Source: Leptasterias polaris
Taxonomy: Eukaryota > Echinodermata > Asteroidea > Forcipulatida > Asteriidae
DNA: 64,000 bases
NCBI GenBank assembly: GCA_037783415.1
Contig: JAZGTN010000192.1
Coordinates: forward strand, 1,922,001 to 1,986,000
Direction: 5' to 3'
The notes below the pieces were generated by a model. The model ran no database searches, was not told the DNA's origin, and saw only the letters and a program-made list of their open reading frames with translations. This document shows positions 57,831 to 64,000 of this stretch, piece by piece. A program made the translations under genes and the position numbers. Every line of letters begins with the position of its first letter. Within the stretch, counting starts at the first letter, position 1.

Positions 57831-58930
57831 TGTAAATAAGCCAAGCCTAGCATATTTAGTCAAGTACAGCAACCTGCAGACGGAGTCAAATCGTAACCTT
57901 GCCTAGCTGGCTAAAGACATACACATAAATTATATTAAGTACAACTTACATTGTCATGGTGGTAAGAAGCGCATTTTTATTTTAAGACTTATGTGAGGAC
58001 AAACTAGATTTCTGAGGAATGGATTTAGCTGATGTGTCTCTGCCATCAAGCATTCCCAAAAGTACCGAATAATAATTCTTTAAAAATCGAGTGCAAGGCC
58101 TGCAGGATAATGATATTTCTATAAGCATGTATTTTAAAAAGGAGGTGTTAAAAACTAACAATAACTGTAACAATATGAGTTGCGAAAAGCGTAAATGCAT
58201 TTTTAAATTCATACATATTCACAGTGTTATGTTGAGCTTGCTGCTGCCAAAATATCACACGGACAGGCAAATTATTATAGCATCAGTTGAAAAAGAATCA
58301 AAACAAAGAGAGAGAAACCTTTAATTTTCGACGAATTTGCAGCAAAACATTAATGAGTATCAAATTGTTTGAAAGTGACATGCATGATCTTTATTCCACG
58401 CAGACATAATGCCTTTCACAATAACCTTTCCGACTTGGCCTCCTTTGTCAGGTCTCCTGTATACGAAAGGTTGATTATACGCGTGGATTCTGCATACACG
58501 AAATGGTGCCCGACTATTTTCGGCTCTGGCATTGTCCCAATCCACTGATACTTGGTTGAGAAGACAGGAACAAAAAAACCAAAACCCCAAACTCATGTTT
58601 TTGTCCACAAATGGAATTTGTTTGAATGTTGACTTAACTGGAATGTTCAAAGTTCTTTTGACCTCTTAGATGTTAAAACCACATAAGTTTTTCTTTTCTT
58701 CAATCACGAACCGTGGATTAGAACTTGACCTTTTTTACTACATTCGTGCAGCTTTAGAGAATGTACGTCTAGTCTGGGTGATTATAATCTATTGGAGTCA
58801 TGCTGGTTACCGGTTGGCCCTGCGGGAACCAGTGAGTGATAATCAATTCAAATAAATATTTCAAATTGAATTAAATAGCAAAAAGTGTCTTTCCAAACAT
58901 CCAACAAAGAATGTCTGATCAATAACTATC
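57831..58930. other. Unassigned sequence
   Basis: No splice-bounded exon or clear repeat. The 96-codon minus frame at 58360-58650 is not convincing. Confidence 0.3.
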
Positions 58931-59013
58931 CCCAACCCATCAACATCCAACTGCATGTTTTGATTGATTCTGTTGAACTGAAGTCTGCACTAGTATTAAC
59001 TAATCATGCTTTT
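58931..59013. repeat. Host repeat, left piece
   Basis: GTTGAACTGAAGTCTGCAC, then TAACTAATCATGCTTT, continues at 59655-59815 (TGCTTTACCTGTGGGATCAG, AGAGTCCAACAGTTTGGG). The same repeat, uninterrupted, lies at 41440-41590. Confidence 0.6.
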
Positions 59014-59654
59014 TATGGTGGCCCTGAAGGGACATCGCATATCGCATATGTGTGCGCACACGTATGCAATGTCGTGAAACAATTCGCGAATATGTGCGCA
59101 CACGGTATGCAATGTCGAGTGCGAATATATTTGCGATGTCGTGAACGTTATTGCATACCATGTTGCATACCTTTGGGATGATGTCATAGTTGCAGACAAT
59201 TTGTTAGTGACCTAGGGAGTACGTGGCGCTACAGTCAGGCTCCTGTAAGCATGGCTATACAATAATGTGTACCCAGGAACTTGGCACCAGGCCAAGTTTC
59301 GCCAACATGTACTACAGCATAGCTATCTACCTACAGCCTACTAGTACTACTGCATGTGCTATTACAATCAAGGTCGAAGAGTACGCACGCGCGAGGGTAT
59401 TTTACGGTCAAACACGCCCATTTTATGTTAATAGCCCACGTTCGTCCTGGAGAAAAAAAATACGCCACCCATTGCATACCGTGTGCGCACACATTCGCGA
59501 TTTGTTTCACGACATTGCATACGTGTGCGCACATATTCGCGAATTGTTTCACGACATTGCATACGTGTGCGCATATATTCGCGAATTGTTTCACGACATT
59601 GCATACGTATGCGCACACGTTTGCGATATGCGATGTCCCTTCAGGGCCACCATA
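59014..59654. mobile_element. 641-bp foldback element with 42-bp palindromic repeats
   Basis: Ends TATGGTGGCCCTGAAGGGAC and GTCCCTTCAGGGCCACCATA are exact inverse copies, continuing through ATCGCATATCGCA. The right arm has a 42-bp unit (CATTGCATACGTGTGCGCAC, ATATTCGCGAATTGTTTCACGA) repeated about four times; the left arm has about two in inverse. Because 42 is a multiple of three, long frames are open in many registers; none is a gene. TGCTTT flanks both sides (59007 and 59655). The centre (59165-59455) is unique. Confidence 0.85.
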
Positions 59655-60164
59655 TGCTTTACCTGTGGGATCAGGCAAACCGCCATAATAAGAGTCCAAC
59701 AGTTTGGGGTTAAGGGACTGATATGTGTTGGAATGAGGACTGCACTATCTGACAATGCTTTACATGGGATCAGGCATATTGAAACCACCGTAATCAGAGT
59801 CCAACAGTTTGGACGTTGAGGTACACATGGCGATGGATTTTGTTTGAGAGAGGACGGATCCTCGTAAATCAATCCGGGAAGTTTTTATAAATTGACAGCT
59901 TTAGGTCTATATACATGTATTTGATTACACACAAAAATGTTCGCCTTAAATACTGCCGAATGCGAAAAAACTAGCTTCAACAGTGGACAGTGCTGTCTAC
60001 GGTTTTGACTGCGTAAATTGGCGCTAAGCGTAAGCGATGTTTAAACACTTCCCACTGTGTTTTATATCGCACGTTCAAACATGGCCACGTGATCTCCTCT
60101 TGCGCAATCCGAATGAATGAACTGTCCCGGGTTTTTATGAATGCTATTTAGTAACTGATAAGTA
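59655..60164. other. Host repeat right piece and unassigned sequence
   Basis: 59655-59820 is the continuation of the repeat at 58931 and includes a second degenerate unit (GAATGAGGACTGCACTATC). The rest has no recognised feature. Confidence 0.35.
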
Positions 60165-61340
60165 ATGTTTGTTCCTTATAACGTGACCCGCTTTGGTTAA
60201 GGCCTCTTGATAACAATTTGTTATCTCAGTTATCCCATGGAGGAAGCCTTCCTCCATGGTTATCCTTGTCACAAGACACAGTCAGCAAAGAAGTAAACAT
60301 GAGAAATTTGAAAATTAACAGTACAGAAAAGATTATAGGCCTACTATTTTTTGTTCTGTTAAAACAGAATTACAGAATTTCATCATAAAACAGAATGTCA
60401 TCACGTTTGTTTGTCTGTTGGGGGTGTTTGTTTGTTTGTTTGTTTTAGTTCTGCTCCTTCTTCTACAAATCCAACGTACCATGGTCTTTTGAAGAAAACA
60501 ATTGGAACTGAATAACGCTATATTTACATCTGTCGAAAATGAATTCACCTGGTTGATCTAATTTGCAAGTGTGCCAAAAGTTTTGTTTTTGTTTTTGTTG
60601 TTGACATTTTGCATGCTTTTCAGTAAAATGTAGTTGGTTTTGTATTCTCTGTAATGTAGTTCTGTAATATCATTTAACCAACCGTCAGGTTGTGTATTAA
60701 AACTTTTTGTTTTTGAGGCAACTAAACATTCCAGTTGAAAAGTAAAACAGTCTTCTTTATAAACTTTGTATGAATATGTTAGTATGCAATGTTAGTTCCT
60801 TATAACGTGACCCGCTTTGGTTAAAGCCGCTTGATAACAATTTGTTATCCCAGTTTAATATCATTGTCACAAGACACAGTCAGCAAAGAAGAATGACACG
60901 AGAAATTCGAAAATTAACAGTACAGAAAAGATTCTGACCTATAGGCCTACCATTTTTTGTTCTGTAAAAATACATGGCATCACGTTTGTTGAGTTGTTGG
61001 GGTGTTTGTTTGTTTGTTTTTGTTCTGTTCCTTCTTCTACAAATACAACGTACCGTCTTTTGAAGAAAACAAAATGGAACATGAATAACGCCATAAATTA
61101 CATTTGTCGATAATGAAATTAACTGGTTGATCTCATTTGCAAATGTGACACAATTTATTTGGCCTTTTCGTTTTTACATTATGCGTTATTTTCAGTAGTT
61201 TTTAAAATATTTTCTGTAATGTAGTTCTGTAATATCAGTTCGAACCAACCGTCAGGTTGTGTATTGTAAGAAAATAAATTGAAAAGTAAAAAAGTCTTCT
61301 TGTTTAGAAAAATTTGTATGAATATGTTAGTATACATGTT
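60165..61340. repeat. ~620-bp tandem duplication
   Basis: GTTCCTTATAACGTGACCCG starts both units (60171 and 60795). AGACACAGTCAGCAAAGAAG, AACAGTACAGAAAAGATT, TTTTTTGTTCTG, CAACCGTCAGGTTGTGTATT and TGAATATGTTAGTAT follow in the same order in each. The second copy is shorter, with deletions that include the CCATGGAGGAAGCCTTCC hairpin. No ORF spans either. Confidence 0.9.
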
Positions 61341-61704
61341 TGGCAATTATTTTGTTCATATTTCGAATTTGGGTCATATATTTTTTTCAACGATGAGGGC
61401 GTTTTAATTGTGTTGTATTAGTCAGTGCAATTTCGTAAAAAGCAACCCATTTGCAGACTCGATGGTGTACCATCCCCTTTAGGGAGGGGCTGCGGGTTCA
61501 TCTGAGGTTAACACTGACTGTGTAGACACACTTTCCCAATTGAAGTCGTCTCTTGTTTGTCCAGGGTGATCTACCTCAGAGTGAGTCTCTAATATTGAAA
61601 GTCCCCCTTTCTCGGTGACTACGAAATCTCTACTTTCCACTTTATGGACAGTTGTTTTTTGAGGAACTAAAGCAATTGGTGTCTTATTGACTTTCTGAAA
61701 GAAA
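61341..61704. other. Unassigned sequence
   Basis: Slightly GC-richer around 61480-61600, without an open, splice-bounded frame. Confidence 0.3.
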
Positions 61705-62043
61705 AGTTAAAGGGACACATTGCCTTGGATCGGTCGAGTTGGTCTAATAAAAAGCGTTTGTAACCATTTGTTATAAAATGCATATGGTTAGAAAGATGTT
61801 GTAAAAGTAGAATACAATGATCCACACAAGTATGCCTCGAAATTGCGTGGTTTTCCTTTTACATCGTCAACTAACACGGTCGGCCATTTTTTTTGACTCC
61901 CATAAATGGCCGACTGTGTTAGTGTGGATCATTGTATTCTACTTTTACAACATCTTTCTAACCATATGCATTTTATAACAAACGGTTACAAACGCTTTTT
62001 ATAGCCCAACTCGTCCGATCCAAGGCAACGTGTCCCTTTAACT
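61705..62043. mobile_element. TTAA-flanked palindromic MITE
   Basis: AGTTAAAGGGACACATTGCC and GGCAACGTGTCCCTTTAACT are inverted ends with TTAA on both outer sides (61707 and 62038). The arms pair almost completely (TTGTAAAAGTAGAATACAATG with its inverse at 61927) around a central GGCCATTT..AAATGGCC. TTAA target duplication fits piggyBac- or Kolobok-type mobilisation; which is not known. Confidence 0.85.
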
Positions 62044-63655
62044 GTTGTATTTCAGTTTTATGTCGTTGAAAAAACTCCAAACTCTACTAGTACTATTGTC
62101 TCCCTTGCATTGACGTCACATGCACCTACTCTTTGCCCACGTTCTGCCATTTTTGCCATCATTTCGGAGACTAATAATAGCATAAAAAGATGTGGTATAT
62201 ACACCCCCCCCCCCCCCCCCCACACACACACGTGTGTAAATACCGGCAATCGTGGACCCTCCTTTGTTCAACTCTTTGTGATAGCAACCGTGGACCACAA
62301 TGCTTTCCTTTGTGATAGCAACCGTGCACCTACTGTCCCTTTTGTTATAGGTTCCCGATTTGATTGTGGATACCTACCCACCCAAACACCTTCAATCGGG
62401 AACCTCCTATTGTCTCTCTTTTGTCTGTACTACTGTTTTGTACACACTTTCCAACTTGGACCTCCACCCAACCGGGGATCCTAATTTCCTCTTTTTCATA
62501 GGTCCCCGGTTTGAATGTGCATACCTACCCATGCCCACCCATGCACACGTATTGCCTAGACGTCACCCCACAACACGCATGGAACCTGACTCCCCAAAAT
62601 GGCGCAAGCAAGTGTTGTGATGACCGTCACCAAAGCATTTTATGGGTTTCTTTCATTTTGGCAAAGTTTTCGCGTATTTTTTTAAATTATACATGATTTG
62701 AAATTGAAAACCAGTTTGTTAATATTATCATCTTGCGGGAATGTGGTCTTTGATATACTTTTGTAGTATATATTTATTTATTATTTCATTTTATTTAACC
62801 AGGGGATAGCCCCATCAGTTTTTAATGAAGTGTTCTCCCTGGGGCCCCTGAAGCCGATTTCACAAAGAGCTAAAATTGTTCTTAACTGCGAACTGATCTT
62901 AATTGCTTAGCACAGTGTGATGTCACGATACAAATCACTACATGGCAATATTTACAACTCATCTAAAGATGAATCTTAGTGCTATGTGAAATCAAACCTA
63001 TATACAATATAAAATACACAATAATGAAATACAAAAACAGCTAAAATGTCCCTAATATTAGGAAATACAAAATGGGGCCTAAGAATACAACGAAAACCAA
63101 CTCATCCAACCACAAAAAAGTTCAAGATATCATTGGTGAGATTAACTGATATTTCGTTTGCTCAATATACGATAAAACACTGGTAGACTCGACATCAACA
63201 GGTTGAAATGGTGTGATCTCGAGTCGGCTATACACGGGGGCTAAGATTGATGGGCAATGTGAGCCCTTGATGTACAACATCCTGATATAAATCGTATCCT
63301 TCCGCCCCTACTCCCATGCCTCCTAAAGTCCCCCCTTAATACTCGGTTTGACGGCCAGGTCAGAAAACTCTTCTATTGAGCCTCGGATAACCTCAACAAG
63401 GGAAAAAGGGTTATTGCGAACGTTGAATCTTTGGAGAGAATTGGGACCGGGCAGACATTTCTCATTATGAAGGTGCTGTATCCCTTATGCACACCGGCAT
63501 CAATGATGTACCTGACGTGAGCCGTTTTTGTACACGTTCTTGTGGAAGCGGCATGAACAAATAATGTAATTATTTAACCAGTTTTACTCCAATGAAAGTG
63601 CTTCTTAATCGTCAGGTTTGACATCAATTATTTCGGCACGTGGGTTTATTGGAAA
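62044..63655. other. Unassigned sequence with microsatellite
   Basis: A C16 run and (CA)n at 62204-62232. 62240-62600 is GC-richer and internally repetitive (GATAGCAACCGTG twice; GGTTCCCGATTTGATTGTGG versus GGTCCCCGGTTTGAATGTGC). At 62862 GAAGCCGATTTCACAAAGAG is a lone repeat terminus. 63200-63560 is GC-richer but has no long frame. Confidence 0.35.
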
Positions 63656-63659
63656 ACAA

Positions 63660-63705
63660 AGAATGAATAGAGTATACTGCTCGAAACGTCGAGACCAAAC
63701 CGGTC
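63660..63705 (+). repeat. Second-type hammerhead-like motif
   Basis: TGAATAGAGTATACTGCTCG then AAACGTCGAGACC. GAG..CTC could be stem II, CGAAACGTC the conserved 3' core and cleavage site. The 5' core is ATGAATA, again short of CUGANGA, and stem I is not clear. Confidence 0.3.
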
Positions 63706-64000
63706 CCTTTTCAGAGCCAACACTCCCACTAAGAGTTTTATTACATGGTTGTACCCGCAAGTTTACTATTTATTTATTTATTCATAGTTACCTCTCAAGA
63801 ATGAATTTACTTTACCGAAAATCAGTGGTGTGCCATTTTATGAACAACCATGCGCACCGCTAAAATTATGTTGACGTGGGAATTTATTGCTCCGTATAAT
63901 AAATCTATTTAAAGGGTGTGTCGAATTGGTAGTCGGATGAATGATAGATGAAAGAATGTGTGATGCTTGGAAAATATGCAGCTTAAAGGGGTGAGGACTG
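63706..64000. other. Unassigned sequence to the window end
   Basis: AAAGGGTGTGTCGAATTGGTAG near 63912 may be a degenerate GTATAC-type MITE end. Nothing else seen. Confidence 0.3.

Noticed and set aside
59223..59819. 198-codon + ORF with repeated CFTTLHTCAHIFA motifs
   Set aside because: Produced by the 42-bp repeat, whose length is a multiple of three so that several frames stay open on both strands.

Overview
The window is eukaryotic genomic DNA: AT-rich, with short open frames, GT-AG introns, one intron over 15 kb, and most of the sequence made of repeats and foldback elements. The one clear gene is a chordate/echinoderm-type carbohydrate 4-O-sulfotransferase. The mix of foldback MITEs, Penelope-like and CR1/L2-like retroelements and many TAGGCCTA octamers suggests a marine invertebrate deuterostome, most likely an echinoderm such as a sea star. 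The taxon is inference; no host marker fixes it.

Genes. A CHST14-like (dermatan 4-O-sulfotransferase family) gene runs on the + strand. It has a TATA-type promoter near 6104, a 5' UTR with upstream ORFs, coding exon 1 at 6563-6976, a 15.2 kb intron, and coding exon 2 at 22197-23087 that holds the whole PAPS-binding catalytic domain. Two further + strand exons have good splice signals but I cannot name them: an internal 99-bp exon at 44815-44913 and a probable first coding exon at 48900-49081 with one membrane segment. A GC-richer open frame at 29348-29626 is a weaker coding candidate.

Mobile DNA, left to right. 0.5-4.4 kb: small foldback elements and a hammerhead-like fragment. 7-22 kb (sulfotransferase intron): a 690-bp foldback, a 1.5-kb element with TIRs that carries a frameshifted two-module Cys/His ORF, a perfect 170-bp palindrome, a foldback with 16-bp repeats, and a 14-bp GGTACC-type tandem array just before exon 2. 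23-29 kb: several short MITEs. 32-37 kb: a ~350-bp satellite array invaded by a 132-bp TA-flanked MITE and a 2.5-kb foldback with CGTCG-repeat arms and a 6-bp target duplication. 38.4-39.9 kb: a 1.5-kb TA-flanked element. 42-49 kb: MITE pairs, a tRNA-Leu-type SINE split by another repeat, a Penelope-like element (GIY-YIG ORF plus hammerhead-like tail) lodged in a MITE, and a TGCGAT-rich element. 52-64 kb: more hammerhead-like motifs, a second Penelope tail, a CR1/L2-like LINE 3' end, a foldback with 42-bp repeats, a ~620-bp tandem duplication and a TTAA-flanked palindrome.

The most notable themes are: (1) at least five elements whose terminal inverted arms are themselves tandem repeats, two of which share TATGGTG ends and ~6-bp target duplications; (2) several hammerhead-ribozyme-like motifs, two of them joined to Penelope-like tail sequence; (3) about 15 copies of the palindrome TAGGCCTA in 64 kb, where under one is expected by composition. 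The retroelement and transposon ORFs seen are truncated or frameshifted, so these copies look inactive or non-autonomous.
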